Positions 11,736 to 23,293 of a DNA stretch of 64,000 nt are shown piece by piece. The stretch comes from Diospyros lotus. Its lineage: Eukaryota; Streptophyta; Magnoliopsida; Ericales; Ebenaceae. The translations under genes were made by a program, and so were the position numbers. The stretch is taken from the NCBI RefSeq assembly GCF_014633365.1, contig NC_068351.1:19271366-19335365 (forward strand). The letters are read 5' to 3'. The notes beneath the pieces were generated by a model. It saw nothing but the letters and a program-made list of their open reading frames with translations, had not been told where the DNA came from and ran no database searches. Each line of letters starts with the position of its first letter. Position 1 is the first letter of the stretch.

Positions 11736-12789
11736 ATTATTGATAGTTGATAAGGGAAAAATATTAAGAGTTAAAATTACTCGACAATTTTTTAATTGTT
11801 GTCAGTTAGTCTCAATTTTTAATTTATAATCATATTATCTTGCAACTTTTTCAATTGTTATCAATCATACTCAATTAGTCTCAATTTTTAATAATGTATT
11901 GTATTAAAATAAATTTTTATAAATGTTTTTTAATGAAAGGTAAAAAAATTAAAAGAAAGAAAATATGAGTTTTGTGAAATTCACTCTAGTAATTTCAAAT
12001 CCCTAAAATCTCAATTTGATGATAAACCTACAATCACCTTCAATGTGACAATGCTGCAACAATATACTAGAGTTCAATTATAAAAATTATATTTTTAAAA
12101 TTATTTTAATAAAAGAAATTATAAAAAATTACTTTTTAAAAAATATTTTTAAAATAATTATAAAAAAATATTTTAATATAGTATTTTTTTTTCTTTTAAA
12201 CCGAGTGAATGCTGCATGCTAAAAGGAAGGCTATTTTGGGTTTAATTGGCCATCAAATAAAAGTATTGGGCTAATAAAGCCACAAATTAAAAATTACAAT
12301 CAATCGGGCTAATAAGGCAATAAAATAAAAATTGGGTCTAATTGACCGCAATTGAAAAAAAATTGTGGGTCAATTTGAACTTTAATTATAAAAAAGTAAA
12401 TATATGTGACATTTAAGAAATAATTGAAATCTTTCTTAAGTTTATAATTCTATTTATATTTTCTTTTTTACTATTACTTGATAGATGTTAAAACTTTTAA
12501 TATGATAAAAATACTTTTACATTTTCTCTCCCAGATCCCTTTTTTCTCCTTCTATGACAAAGTAGTCGGGACCTAGTTGTCTTTCAGTCTCCCTTTCTAG
12601 TTAAGAGAGAAAAAAATTAATAAATTATTGAACTTTGAGCAATTTATTGATTTTAAAGATATAAAATTGTAAAATTACAATTTTAAAAATGATGGAGCAA
12701 AAAATATAATTAAAATTGTAAAATTACGAATATCATTGTTATTTCTTAAATATTAAGAATATTCTTATCTTTTTATAAAACTCTATGCA
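11736..12789. other. AT-rich intergenic sequence
   Basis: No gene. Short imperfect repeats (caattgttatcaatcatact / ttgttgtcagttagtct-like, 11790-11890, and aattgg/gggctaat words, 12230-12370) only. Confidence 0.4.
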
Positions 12790-13992
12790 TGTTGAGTGTA
12801 ATCAGGCCAGACCTACAAACTACTCCAAAAGAAGCTGTAGCTCAGGGCCCATAATTAAGTCAATTTAGGGGGCCGATAAATCTGGGAGATAAATTGACTA
12901 TTTTTTCCTTGTGTTAAAGTGATCATTTTGCCCTTATATAAAGTCTCTCTTCCTTTCCCCTCCAAAAATTTGCAAAATGCCTAACATCTCTCTCTCTTTC
13001 TCTTTCACTCTCTCCAAAACATCTATGTAAATCATTGATTTTGTGAAATCCAACTGTTTGATCTTGAATTCGACCATATTTTTACATGAAAATGGCCCCG
13101 ATCTACAATAAGGTAAGTCTTTTAGTTTTATCATTAATTATTTTTAGCACAAATCTATGATATATACATATATACGCATGATTTGGATTAAACCAAAAGT
13201 TTAAGCTTAGATCTATGGAGATTTAATCATTGGATCTCGCTGATTTTTTGGTATGTTGGTCAATGGGGATAAGGGTGTCGAGTGGTTGCCTTTGATCGTT
13301 GGAAACCACCAGCCACGGTAGTTGGTGGGGTTTGCTAGTGTGTGCGTTTGCTAATGAGATCCCCTTTCTTGAGTTATTTATATTTGTGTTATTTTTTACA
13401 GAATATATATATATATCTTGGTGAATTAGAAGCTCTGATAATAGGTACCTAGAATTTTATGCAGTCATTGGTTTAGCAAAAAAAAAAAAAAAAAAATTAT
13501 TCACCAACGACAAGAATTGAGAGTAAATTCCCTTGAGATTAGTGAAAAAATTAAAGAACTTTGGGAATATGTGCAATAACATGTTCAAAGTTCAAGAACC
13601 AAATAATGCATGAAGAGTCGTGCATCGGTGATTCTGTTTAGTCTCTCTAAAAAGAGAGAGTTTATGTTTTATTATTATATATTCTCATGTCATACTTTCT
13701 TTTATTCGGCCAAACATGTGTAAGTATTTCAAATATTCTTTTTTTTAAATAGCATTTCAAATATTTGTTTTGGTGTATTTTAAAATGCTAGAATTGCAAA
13801 CTCAATTATTAACCACTAAATTCATTTGTGAATTGTTCTTGAGTTGTTGGATTATTTATGGATTTTTTTTTTTACTTTTTTATGGTTTTTAGAATTTAGA
13901 AATTAAATTTAACATTATTATTACTTAAGCATGCCATGTATTGTCATAATATTTTTTTTTATTTTGTTAGGCTTAAGAAATAATCACAAATT
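12790..13992 (+). mobile_element. hAT element 5' region: promoter, leader and probable intron
   Basis: A TATA-like cttatataaag (12933-12943) is followed by a CT-rich leader. A possible donor gtaagt at 13111 and acceptor ttgttag near 13970 would remove an AT-rich intron just before the transposase ATG at 13993. The block at about 13240-13330 is reverse-complementary to 22731-22830 of the small hAT element at 22.2-23.1 kb, so both belong to one family. The outer terminus is not resolved; cagggccc at about 12844 is a candidate only. Confidence 0.55.
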
Positions 13993-15967
13993 ATGTCTCC
14001 TAAACATATACCTGGAGCTCAAAAAAGAAAAAGGAAATAAAGGAAAAAATTATTAGTTTAATGTCAAGCCGGTGATATGTTTAAATACTTTGATAGCAAC
14101 AAAATAACAGAAAATGAAGAAATAGTTGAATACTTGGATGAAACTTTGGTGAAGGGAACAAGAAACTTGGAATGACAATGTCAATGAACAATGCGAAAAT
14201 GTTGATGAATTTAATAAAGACAAAGATGATCACGTTGATGTTAATGAATTGAACAAGGAAGAAGAAGAAGAAGAAGAAAATGTTGATGTGAATCAATTGA
14301 ATGAGGAAGAAAAAGACAATGTTGAACATGAAGATTTGTTGATTAATTTTTATGATCTAGGGTGTTGGGATAAAATTGATCAAAATATGAGAGATTTCTT
14401 AGTAGAGAGGGGTCCAAAAAGAGCTGATAGAGTCTTGTTCCTACAGATAGTATTGGTAGGCATTTTGAATTATCACAATATAAGCGAGTACTGCCCAATA
14501 GAGAAACAAATGATAGGAGATGGCTAGTATGTTCAGTTCATTTAGACAAGATTTTTTGCTTTCGCTGCAAGTTGTTCAAGACTCAAAAATAATGAGTAAA
14601 ATTGTTCAGTTGGAAAATGAATGATATAAAGATTGGCATAATATGAGTCGGAGTCTTAAAAATCATGAAGCAAGTAAGGAGCATATAAATTGCATGACTA
14701 GTTAGATTGAATTAAAAATTAGACTGCAAAAAAAATAAAACAATTGATCAAAGTGTACAGATTGAAATCAATAAAGAAAGAGAGAACACTGGAGACAAGT
14801 GTTGAAGCGAATAATAGTTGTTGTGCAAAGATTGACAAAAAAATAACTTGGCATTTTGAGGAGATTGTGAGAAGTTTTATGTGAAAAACAATGGTCTCTT
14901 TTTACAAATGATTAAAATGGTTGTTGAGTTTGATCCGATTATGAAAGAGTACATTCGGCATATTTGGGCCCTAAAATTCAGAATGAATTGATAAAATGTT
15001 GGCAAATGAGGTGAAAAATTCAATTGTTAGAAAAATTAAACAAGCAAAATATTTTTTTGATCATATTAGATTGTGCTCCAAATGCCAATCATGAAGAGCA
15101 AATGTCTCTTGTAATACGATGTGTGGATGATTTTACAAACTCTACAACGGTAGAAAAATATTGGGTAGAAATTTTTAAGATTGATGATACATCAGGGCTT
15201 GGACTTGTTACTAAGCTTAAAAACATGTTAACCAATCTTGAGCTTAACATTGACAATATAAAAGGTTAGGGGTATGATAACAAGTCTAATATGAAAGGGA
15301 AGCATAAAGGTGTACAAATAAGACTACTTGAAATAAATCCGAGGGTATTCTATACTCCATGTGATTGTCATAGTTTTAATTTGACATTATATGATATAGC
15401 AAATTGTTGTCCTAAAGTTATGTCATTTTTTGGAGTGATACAACGTATCTATACATTATTTCTTCTTCTACCAAGCGGAGGAAAATTTTCGAAGATTATG
15501 TAAAAGGTCTTACACTTAAGCCATTGTCACAAACACGTTGGGAAAGTTATGTTGAAAGTGTTAGGCTTATAAAAGAGTAAACTGTACAAATAAGAGATGC
15601 TTTATTTAACTTTCCAGATACTAGTGAAGATCCTAAAATAAGGAGCAAAGCTGAGTTCTTAGCAACATATGAACTTCAAAATTGAGTTCTTGCTTGGCAT
15701 GGTAATTTGGTACAAGTTGTTGCATGCAATTAACATTACAAGTAAATTTCTTCAAACTAAAAATATGGATATTTATGTTACTATCAGTCTTTTAGAATGA
15801 CTTCTTTTGTTTGTTGATGACTATAGAGAATTTGGGTTTGATAAGGTTATGGTTGAAGCAAAACAAATGGTAAATGAAATAAGAGTTGAAGTTGTATTTC
15901 AAGAAAAATGCATGATTCGAAAAAAGAAACAATTTGATGAGGATGGCAGTGATGAGGTAACGCAATT
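13993..15967 (+). pseudogene. hAT transposase (TTF-finger/DUF4371 type), 5' part, broken
   Basis: A start at 13993 (MSPKHIPGAQKRKRK, then stop) fits the N terminus of plant TTF-zinc-finger hAT proteins. An acidic stretch follows (14220-14330), then LRDFLV-like RDFLVERGPK and, in another frame, IGRHFELSQYKRVLPNR and DKIFCFRCKLF (the TTF finger). Later come KMVVEFDPIMKEYI, LDCAPNANHEEQMSLVIRC and the GYDNKSNMKGKHKGVQ block, with a CAG-to-TAG-type stop at about 15268 just before GYDN. CDCHSFNLTLYDIAN and SQTRWESYVESV follow. This is the RNase-H-like core in correct order. Several stops and frame changes make it non-functional. A solo LTR interrupts it at 15967; it resumes at 17799. Confidence 0.85.
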
Positions 15968-17793
15968 TGTAACACCCAAGATTTTTATACTAAAATATGA
16001 TGTAATATTCAAGATTTTTAGATGCAGATACTTGAGGAATTAACACATTTTAAGGGATTGTAAAATTCATGATTGTAGATTTCAAATAAAACTCCAATAT
16101 AACCTTGGATCATTTTGGAGTACAAACCTTATTTAAATCAAAGTCTTTACTAAGTCTTCTCTAAGTAAGTTTTCTCCAAGTCTTTGTTAAAGCAAGTCTT
16201 CTCCAAGTCTTTGTTAAAGTAAGTCTTCTCCAAATCTTTGTTAAAGTAAGTCTTCTCCAAGTCTTTGTTAAGTCTTCTCTAAGTCTTTGTTTACTCTTAT
16301 TTAAGTCTTTGCTAAGTCTTTTCCAAGTCTTTGTTAAGTCTTTTCCAAGTATTTTCTAAGTCTTCTCCAAGTCTTCTGCTTAGTCTCCAAGTTTGCTAAA
16401 GTCTCCGAACCTTCTCTTTAAGAACATGTGGCAATCATTTAGTGGCCACACATGGAAGGTAATAATGAGGCCTCATGATGATGGGATATGTGGCAAAACA
16501 CTATTAACCGAAAACGTTTATAAATTGGATCTTTGGGTTGAGTTTTAGGAATTCCAAATCATTGGAAGCCAAGTTTATTCCATATTGAGAAGTGTGAAGG
16601 TAAAGAGTGTGTTATTGAGAGAGAGGGAGAAATTTTGCAAGAAAAACAAGGAAAATTGGTGAAGGAACAAAGGAGATACGAGCCTCGTCGGAGAAATAGT
16701 GCGTTGCAAGAATCTGGGCCTGAATTGCAAGAAAACAGTGAGGTAAGTCCAGTTCTTTTTGATATTCATGTAGAGAGATGAAATAGAAACATGTAGGAAA
16801 AAACAACAGTCAAATCGGATAAGGCCAAAAAATCAAAAAGGTGCAAAGCTGTCTCGAAAATTAAGGGCGACATCTTCCGTCAGCGCATAAGGGTGCGTGA
16901 GATCCCCTTTTCCCATGAAATTTCATGTATAAACCCATTATTAAATTACCTACAATTCTATGTAAAATTATGTTAGGTTTAGTTCACGAAAATATGTATT
17001 TTCTGCAGAAAAGCAAACACTGTAATGTGAGAAGCCTTAAACATTTAGATCTCATCCAACCAAGTTGAGGTAAGTATATTATGAACTATTTATGATGATT
17101 AAGAATACCCATGAATTATGTTATGTGGTCCTTCGTGTTATGTTATGTTCACACAAGTTTCGGGACTGGAGCTCGGTAGCGCTACGCACGAGGGTTCGTG
17201 CCCCTGTAGTTAGTGGAACCTCTCGTGTCTCCATATGATATGTTATGTTATGTCATGACTTGTTTAAATACATATGATGGTTCTCTTGTACTTACTGAGA
17301 CTCGCATGAATCTCATCCCATATTTTTCCCCCTAGGTGATCATGAATGAGGAGATCGGGGCTTGGACGTGGAGCGTGGTGGCTCAATAAAAAGGATTTTC
17401 AAGAATTTAAGTTTTAGTTTCCTTTTGAAACAAAATTTTCAGGGTTGAACTCTGATCCTTTTCTATATGTATGCCATAAAACATATCTTGGAATTTTATT
17501 TGATTTAAAAAAAGTTTGGATTTAGTTTTAAGTTCCGAATTTCTCTATATGGATGTTATTGCTACAAAGCATATTCGTGAAGTCTTTTTTTTTTTTTTTT
17601 TTCTATTGAAGCCATGTTTTTAGTATCAAACTTTATGTTTACATGAAACATGCTCTGAATCTTATTATGTTCGAAACTTTACTTAAGTTTATAAAAGTTT
17701 TGTTTCTCAAATTTTCGTTTGCACTAAACCTTGAAGCTCATAAGAATATTATTATTATTATTATAAGCATGTTTTCAAGTTACGGGTGTCACA
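15968..17793 (+). mobile_element. Solo LTR with perfect TSD (CAATT)
   Basis: Starts TGTAACACCC and ends GGGTGTCACA, flanked by CAATT at 15963-15967 and 17794-17798. It holds a TATA-like tttataaat (16517-16525), a minisatellite (16136-16390) and a hairpin TGAGACTC-gcat-GAATCTCA (17296-17315). It lies inside the hAT transposase gene, whose reading resumes after the second CAATT. No internal domain or second LTR is present, so it is a solo LTR. Its early part (15990-16070) is similar to the LTR starting at 31669. Confidence 0.93.
16136..16390 (+). repeat. Minisatellite in solo LTR
   Basis: Irregular tandem copies of aagtcttctccaagtctttg with variants (with or without ttaaagt). It sits between the LTR start and the TATA region, where LTR enhancer repeats often occur. 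Confidence 0.8.
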
Positions 17794-17798
17794 CAATT

Positions 17799-18362
17799 AG
17801 TAGAAGATTCTTTTAGAGTAAATTATTTCCTCTTCATAATTGATCAAGCTTGTTCTTCACTGCAAACTAGATTTGAACAATTTCAAAAAATGAGGAAACA
17901 ATTGGATTTTTGTTTAATTTGGAAAGGTTGAAATGTTCTGATAATGATACTTTGTTGGAGTCTTGTAAGAATCTTGAAAAATTCTTGACGCATAATGGTC
18001 ATTTCGATTTTAATAGAGATGATTTGTTTTCGGAGTTGACAGTCTTGAAATACTCTTTACCTAGAGAAACAAAAAAAGCAATTAATGTGATGAACCATTT
18101 GAAGAGAATGGATGGGTGTTTTCCAAATACTTGTGTTGTTTATAAAATTTTGCTGACTATACCAATTACAGTTGCATATGTAGAAAAAAGTTTATCCAAG
18201 ATGAAGTTAATCAAGACTTATTTTCACTCAACTATGTCACAAGACAGATTGAATGGATTGATTATGTAGTCTATTGAGAAAAAAATGCTCGAACAACTTG
18301 ATTATGTAAATTTGATTAATACTTTTGCCTCTAAAACTGCAAAGAGGGTAGTTTTTAATTGA
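17799..18362 (+). pseudogene. hAT transposase, 3' part with dimerisation domain
   Basis: ORF text 17910-18269 contains LKYSLPRETKKAINVMNHL, NTCVVYKILLTIPITVAYVE, KSLSKMKLIKTYFHSTMSQD and RLNGLIM, then a stop. In the same frame SIEKKMLEQLDYVNLINTF and ASKTAKRVVFN end at the TGA at 18360-18362. This is the C-terminal hAT dimerisation region, where the TVA..ERSFSKLK-type motif is conserved. It is the continuation of the pseudogene ending at 15967. Confidence 0.88.
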
Positions 18363-19619
18363 TCATTTAGAAAATTTTTGATTTTATTCTTTGATATGGT
18401 ATAGATATTTATTTATTTATTTATTATGCTTTATTATAGAAAATTAAAATTTGAATATATACTACGATTTAGAGGGTTTATTTTTACATTTCAACTCAGA
18501 GTTCCAAAATTTCAAGTACGGCACTCAATGCAATTTACTCTTTAATAAAAAATGATGTTTAATTGGCCATTATATTTGAAACGACTGGTTTAACATGATA
18601 AAATATTTATTATATCTTTACTATCTTATAATCACAATTATTATTAAAATTAATGCATTAACATATTAAACATTTGACCTTGTTGGACTGCCAATTTAAA
18701 TGACTAAGGAAGACTTATCATTATTTTATTTTAATTTCACAATCAATTTTAAGTCTAATTATTTTTATTTATTAATAGATTGATAGTGATTATTATAACC
18801 AGTGATGCACGAAAATGAGTCGGAGATGCTGTTTCAACATTTGCAAGATGTTTCCCGTTTTAGAATGGTTGAAAATGGCTAGAAACCATTTTTGGACAAT
18901 TTTTGTAATTTTAGAAACATTTTGAGGGCATTTTGCAATTAACTTGAACTATCATAAACATGTTTTCGATAACTGAAGCTATATACTTCAAGCTATATAC
19001 TTCTTTGGTTTTTCTTCTTCAATTCTCATTCTCCCCACTCACGCCCTGGCCTTAATTTCTTGTTTGAAGTTTGAAATTCGACTCAATCCTTTCCTCATTG
19101 TTCTTACATTTTGTGTCGATTGTTGTTGTTCCCTTTCACTACCAATTGCTCGGTGCCTTGCTGCTATATCGATTTAGTTGCTCAATTATCTTGCCATTCT
19201 CACACATGTTTTCGTCATTCCATCTAGTCACCAATTGCTCAATACTTAGTGCTCATGTCACCGTCAATTTCGTTCGCATGCCCTTTGCTATTGTTCCCTC
19301 TTACCATCGATTGTTAAGTTCTCTTTTGCTTCCTTTTGTCATTGATTGCTCGGTGCTTCATATTAGGTGCTCCGTTCCTGAGATCAATTGCTTTCTCATG
19401 CCATGGGTTATTGAATTGCTCACTCTAAATCTGATTGGGTGATTCTTGTCTGTAGGTTTATATTTAATAACTATTTTTTATATTAAAAATTATATTTGCA
19501 AAAAAAAAAATCTTATATATTTTTATTTATATTTTTACCATGTGTTTCTATTTCTTACTTTTTTTTAAAAATATCGTTTCCTTATTTTCATTTCGTATTG
19601 TGATCAATTCTTATAATAT
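18363..19619. other. Intergenic sequence after hAT
   Basis: AT-rich to 18780. At 19140-19420 there are irregular copies of an attgctcggtgc-like phrase (19144, 19229, 19338, 19413) in a pyrimidine-rich stretch. The 123-codon ORF at 19071-19442 follows that repetition and has no domain, so it is not called. Confidence 0.35.
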
Positions 19620-20242
19620 AATATTTGAGCATGTTAGGCATGAGAACGAAAGTGGGTAATAAAAGGGAGTGGCAAATGCTAATTTTTCAAAGAAAGTGGG
19701 TAATGAGGGGGATGCAACATATGCTTATTTTTCATATTCTAATCAAGGGTCCAGAAGTGAAGTTGGGTAGCCCATATCTAATGTTATGCTCGCCTAGGGG
19801 ATGCAACCCAATGAGGGTGGTAAGGGGTCTTGGGTTGAGATTGTTGGGGCTAAGGACCATCATGTAGGCCTTATGGGGGTTGGGGCTAAAATGGGCAGGC
19901 TTTTTTTGGATTATGGGCCTGGGGGAGTGGCCTATTTGAAAGGTAGTGCTTCAAAGGAGAATTTGGGTCTACTTGATTGTGGCATTCATGGGACCGATGT
20001 GTAGGGCATGTCCAGGTAACCTGATGGGCCAAAAAATGCTAATTCTCAGCATTATTTGAATTTAAAACCTTTATGGGCTGATTTGGTTACTCCAAGTGGG
20101 GATCGGTTACCTAAAAAATTGGGTTATTATCCGCTCATAAATTTTTCATCTGAATACCCCATAGTTCGATTTTCAGATGAAGTTATTGAGCAGGGTCTTC
20201 AGCATTGACGCAACACTCTGGTGGACTATTTTATTGACAAAC

Positions 20243-20468
20243 TGTAATACCCCGAGAGCCTAGAGAAGTTAGTATATATCGAGGATAGCATAAGAAAGGA
20301 AACAACACCAGCTAGATACCTTTTGGGCTGAATGTAGGCAAAGAACTCCCAAGTTAAGCGTGCTTGACCTGGGGTAATCCAGGGATAGGTGACCCCCTTG
20401 GGAAGTTCGCGTAGGCCCATCAGGGTAAGTTGTTCCAATCCTTCCTATCGCTCGAACGGGATGTTACA
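20243..20468 (+). repeat. Cassandra 5' LTR
   Basis: TGTAATACCCCG .. GGGATGTTACA, 226 bp; same length as the partner LTR. Confidence 0.93.
20303..20415 (+). other. 5S rRNA-like segment in Cassandra 5' LTR
   Basis: aagttaagcgtgcttg (20351-20366) corresponds to the 5S A-box region, and gggataggtgacccccttg then ggaagt (20382-20406) to the C-box region. The upstream caccagct.. fits the 5S 5' half only loosely. It is not a genuine 5S gene: it lies in an LTR and the rest has diverged. It could still attract RNA polymerase III. Confidence 0.88.
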
Positions 20469-20470
20469 GG

Positions 20471-20483
20471 TGGTATCAGAGCC
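20471..20483 (+). other. Cassandra primer binding site
   Basis: TGGTATCAGAGCC, complementary to the 3' end of initiator tRNA-Met, two bases after the 5' LTR. Confidence 0.92.
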
Positions 20484-20642
20484 GACTCTTAGAGAAGGCG
20501 GTCTGATGAGGGCGGTGAGTGGCGCCGGGGTGCGAGGCCTGATCAAGGAGCGGCTCCTGGCAAGCTTCTAGGATGACAGCCTCCAAATGGGAGAAGGTCT
20601 GGGATCAGTTGTAAGGTCGTATGACGAGAACGTCATGTGCTC

Positions 20643-20655
20643 AAGGGGGAGAGAA
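20643..20655 (+). other. Cassandra polypurine tract
   Basis: aagggggagagaa directly before the 3' LTR. Confidence 0.85.
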
Positions 20656-20881
20656 TGTAATACTCCGAGAGCCTAGAGAAGTTAGTATATATCGAGGATA
20701 GCGTAAGAAAGGAAACAACACCAGCTGGATACCTTTTAGGCTGAATGTAGGCAAAGAACTCCCAAGTTAAGCGTGCTTGACCTGGGGTAATCCAGGGATG
20801 GGTGACCCCTCTGGGAAGTTCGCATAGGCCCATCAGGGTAAGTTGTTCTGGTTCTTCCTATCACTCGAACGGGATGTTATA
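20656..20881 (+). repeat. Cassandra 3' LTR with 5S-like segment
   Basis: 226 bp. The 5S-like part is at about 20716-20828 (aagttaagcgtgcttg at 20764-20779). Its C-box version gggatgggtgacccctctgg is closer to real 5S than that of the 5' LTR. Confidence 0.92.
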
Positions 20882-20957
20882 CAAACGCTTGCCATTCCCC
20901 GTGGTGCAATCATTGGTGAAGAGATTGTGGAATTGATACATCCTTATTGAGGTATTC

Positions 20958-21884
20958 TTGAACAATTCGAGTTGCTTTTTATTTCGTTTTAATAGGGAGA
21001 AAAATATGATTAGAGTGTTTAATGGTGGCCCTTGGCACTTTACTAATAAGCCATTAATTTTAAAACTTTGGAACTTGGGTATGGATCTCTCCCAAGATAC
21101 GCATACTTCTTTGTCATTATGGGTTAAAATTTTTAATATTCCTTTGAAGGGTTGGAATGAAGAGGGAATTGCTACAATTGTTAGTGCATTTGGTAAATCG
21201 ATCCACGTTGATTTTACTATCAAGGATCAATCTTGAATGGGTTTTGCGAGGGTTTGTGTTGAAATAGATGTATTTTCTGAATTTCCTAAACACATAAATC
21301 TCTACAAAGGTATTGATGAGTGCACTAGAGAGCCTAGTTTAGTGAGAATGCTAGTAGAATATCAGTGGGTGCCCTCTATTTGTTCTCATTGTAGGGTCTT
21401 TGGTTATAAAGTCTCGAGTTGTCCCAAGGTTCCTTCTCCAAGCCTGCCTTTACACCAGTCCTCTTCGGTGCCAGTTTTGTCGACCCAAAAAGGTAAGGGG
21501 AGTGTTAATGGGCATGCTCGGGGAAGCAAGAAAGTAAGAAATATGTCAAATAAGATAGCATCCAAGGGATATCTCCAAGTAACCGTGGAGCATGCATCCA
21601 TAGTTATTTTTACTCGTCCTCGGGATATGAGGTCGTGGCTTGAGAATTGATTTAGTTCGATTATGGAGAAAAATAGGGATATTCCATTAAATGAGGATAT
21701 AAAAGGGCTTATAGAGGAGGTGTTGTGTGGGAATAATGAGGTAGTTGTTGAGCATCGAGGCAAGGTTGATCGAGTTGAGGAGGATGTTTCTACATCTAAC
21801 AAAGCTAATAGTTTTGATTCAGACTATATTTTTGCAAAGACCAAGTCACAAAATGAGAAAAAAAAAAGAAGAAGAAGAAGTTGA
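20958..21884 (+). pseudogene. LINE ORF1 (DUF4283 + zinc knuckle), broken
   Basis: The first segment (20958-21236) ends at a TGA; reading continues in the same frame from 21237 (MGFARVCVEIDV..) to 21650, and a third segment runs 21663-21884. FNREKNMIRVFNGGPWHF is the DUF4283 signature; CSHCRVFGYKVSSC approximates CX2CX4HX4C with Tyr in place of His. The tail is acidic/basic, ending KKKRRRRS. ORF1 normally encodes an RNA-binding protein of the LINE particle. Stops and loss of the knuckle His indicate a dead copy. Confidence 0.8.
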
Positions 21885-22181
21885 ATGCTCTTGCTTGAGT
21901 CAAGCATGGTTTTGAGGATGCACGCTCGTCTTGTACTCATAGATCTAGCATGAGGATTTCCTTCTTTCTTTCATTTTATTGTGTTTTGCTAGTTTATTTT
22001 GTCTCGATGTAAGGTGTTTTTGTGTTTGAAGTATGTCCTAGTATAATTTGCAGTGTTTTTATTTTATTTAGTTCTTACTTAAAAAAAAGAAACAAAACTT
22101 TAGTATATGCAAGGAGTTCTTATCAAGCGGGCTGTCGGTTTAGCCTCTCTTGCATTCGATTTTCTTTTGCTAGAGCATATT

Positions 22182-23112
22182 TAGTGGCGGAGCCAAAAAG
22201 TTTAGGCAGGTTAGGCAAAAATTAAACTCTAAACTCTAAATTTTATCTAAAATTAAATAATATAAAAAAATTAAAAATAATATAATATTAAAATATATAT
22301 ATCAATAAATTATACAATCGACGTATTTTTATATTTTAATAACATTGCATAATAACATCGTTATCAATTTTATTAAATATCTATTTTTCAATATACACAA
22401 TTAAATTGTCATTCAATCATTAATCTTCAATTTGATTGTACAACCGAATCTTGATGAACTTAATGACAAACTGTCATTCAATCATTGATCTCCAATTCAA
22501 TTACATAGTCGAATATTGATAAACTTTATGATAGAAAATATATTTTTTGCCATAATTTCAAATATGTAATTGACAAATTTGTAACAAAAAATAAAAAAAA
22601 TTAATCCCTTTAATTAAAACATAGTTAAAGAAATGGTCAAGGGAGATTAACATACATAAAAGAAAAGTGGGTCAAATTTTCATATATTTTATTTTTAATT
22701 TTCGGGTAATACTGAAAAAAATACTTGCAATCGCCACCAGCCACCATAATCGGTGGTTTTCAATGATCAGAGACAATCACTCAACACCCTTATTCTCATC
22801 GACCAACATATCCAAAGAATCAATAAAATCTAATAGTCAAATTTCATAAATCTAATCTTAAACTTTTGACCAAACCTAATATGCGTAATGCACTGGGAAT
22901 TGCCACCAGCCATCGTGCCCAGTTATTTTTGGCAATAAGAGGCAATCACTCAATACCCTTATCTTCATCGACTAATATATTCAAAATTCAGAATTTTTTA
23001 AAAATTCAATATGGATATTTAAAAAAAATTTAAAAAAATTAAATTATTATATATAATATTTTAAAAAAAAATTCAAGATGGGCACCCTTGGATGTATGTG
23101 CCTCCGCCGCTG
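22182..23112 (-). mobile_element. Non-autonomous hAT element with 8-bp TSD
   Basis: Terminal inverted repeats are TAGTGGCGGAGCC (22182) and, on the minus strand, CAGCGGCGGAGGC (from 23112). The flanks are AGCATATT (22174-22181) and AGCATATC (23113-23120), 7 of 8 identical. It has no transposase. The interior at 22731-22860 and again at 22898-22985 (gccaccagcca .. ggcaatcactcaa .. cttat..tcatcgac) matches, in reverse, the intron region of the hAT element at 13.24-13.33 kb, so this is a deletion derivative of that family carrying the segment twice. Confidence 0.85.
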
Positions 23113-23293
23113 AGCATATCATGTCTTTGTGAGTTGTCCCCAGTTGAACTGTTTCACCTATATATTGTGTTGCCACGCAATATGGCAATAATTTTTTTTT
23201 TTTTTTCTCTTTTGATAGAGCATATAATGTCTTGTCAGTTGTCCCCAGTCGAAACTGTGGCAACATTTTTTATCATCAGTTTTGAAGTAAGAA

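Larger units (their letters stand above)
20243..20881 (+). mobile_element. Cassandra-type TRIM, complete
   Basis: Two 226-bp LTRs (20243-20468, 20656-20881) flank a 187-bp interior. A PBS TGGTATCAGAGCC (20471-20483) pairs with initiator tRNA-Met, and a PPT aagggggagagaa (20643-20655) abuts the 3' LTR. The TSD CAAAC is at 20238-20242 and 20882-20886. The LTRs contain 5S rRNA-like sequence including its internal promoter, the defining trait of Cassandra. No coding capacity, as expected; mobilisation needs proteins from another element. The terminal CA of the 3' LTR is mutated to TA. The LTRs differ by roughly 6% by eye. It is inserted in LINE ORF1 between FIDK and the LPFPVV block. Confidence 0.94.
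19620..22096 (+). mobile_element. LINE (L1/RIL type) remnant, ORF1 only
   Basis: The gag-like ORF1 can be read across frames: LWADLVTPSGDRLPKKLGYY and EVIEQGLQH before the Cassandra insertion, then LPFPVVQSLVKRLWN, CFLFRFNREKNMIRVFNGGPWHF, a DUF4283 domain, and ICSHCRVFGYKVSSCP as zinc knuckle. The 3' end (about 21960-22080) is T-rich, ends tagttcttactt and runs into A8 at 22081, like plant LINE tails. No ORF2 (endonuclease/RT) is present between the ORF1 end (about 21884) and the tail. The 5' end is not resolved and no TSD was found. Confidence 0.75.

Noticed and set aside
19071..19442. 123-codon ORF
   Set aside because: Pyrimidine-rich stretch with internal attgctcggtgc-like repetition; hydrophobic low-complexity product without a domain.
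20303..20415. A genuine 5S rRNA gene
   Set aside because: Only the promoter half is well matched, it is part of a 226-bp LTR present twice, and it is flanked by PBS and PPT.
20226..20833. Two similar minus-strand ORFs (70 and 66 codons)
   Set aside because: Antisense to the 5S-like part of the Cassandra LTRs; similarity results from the LTR repeat.
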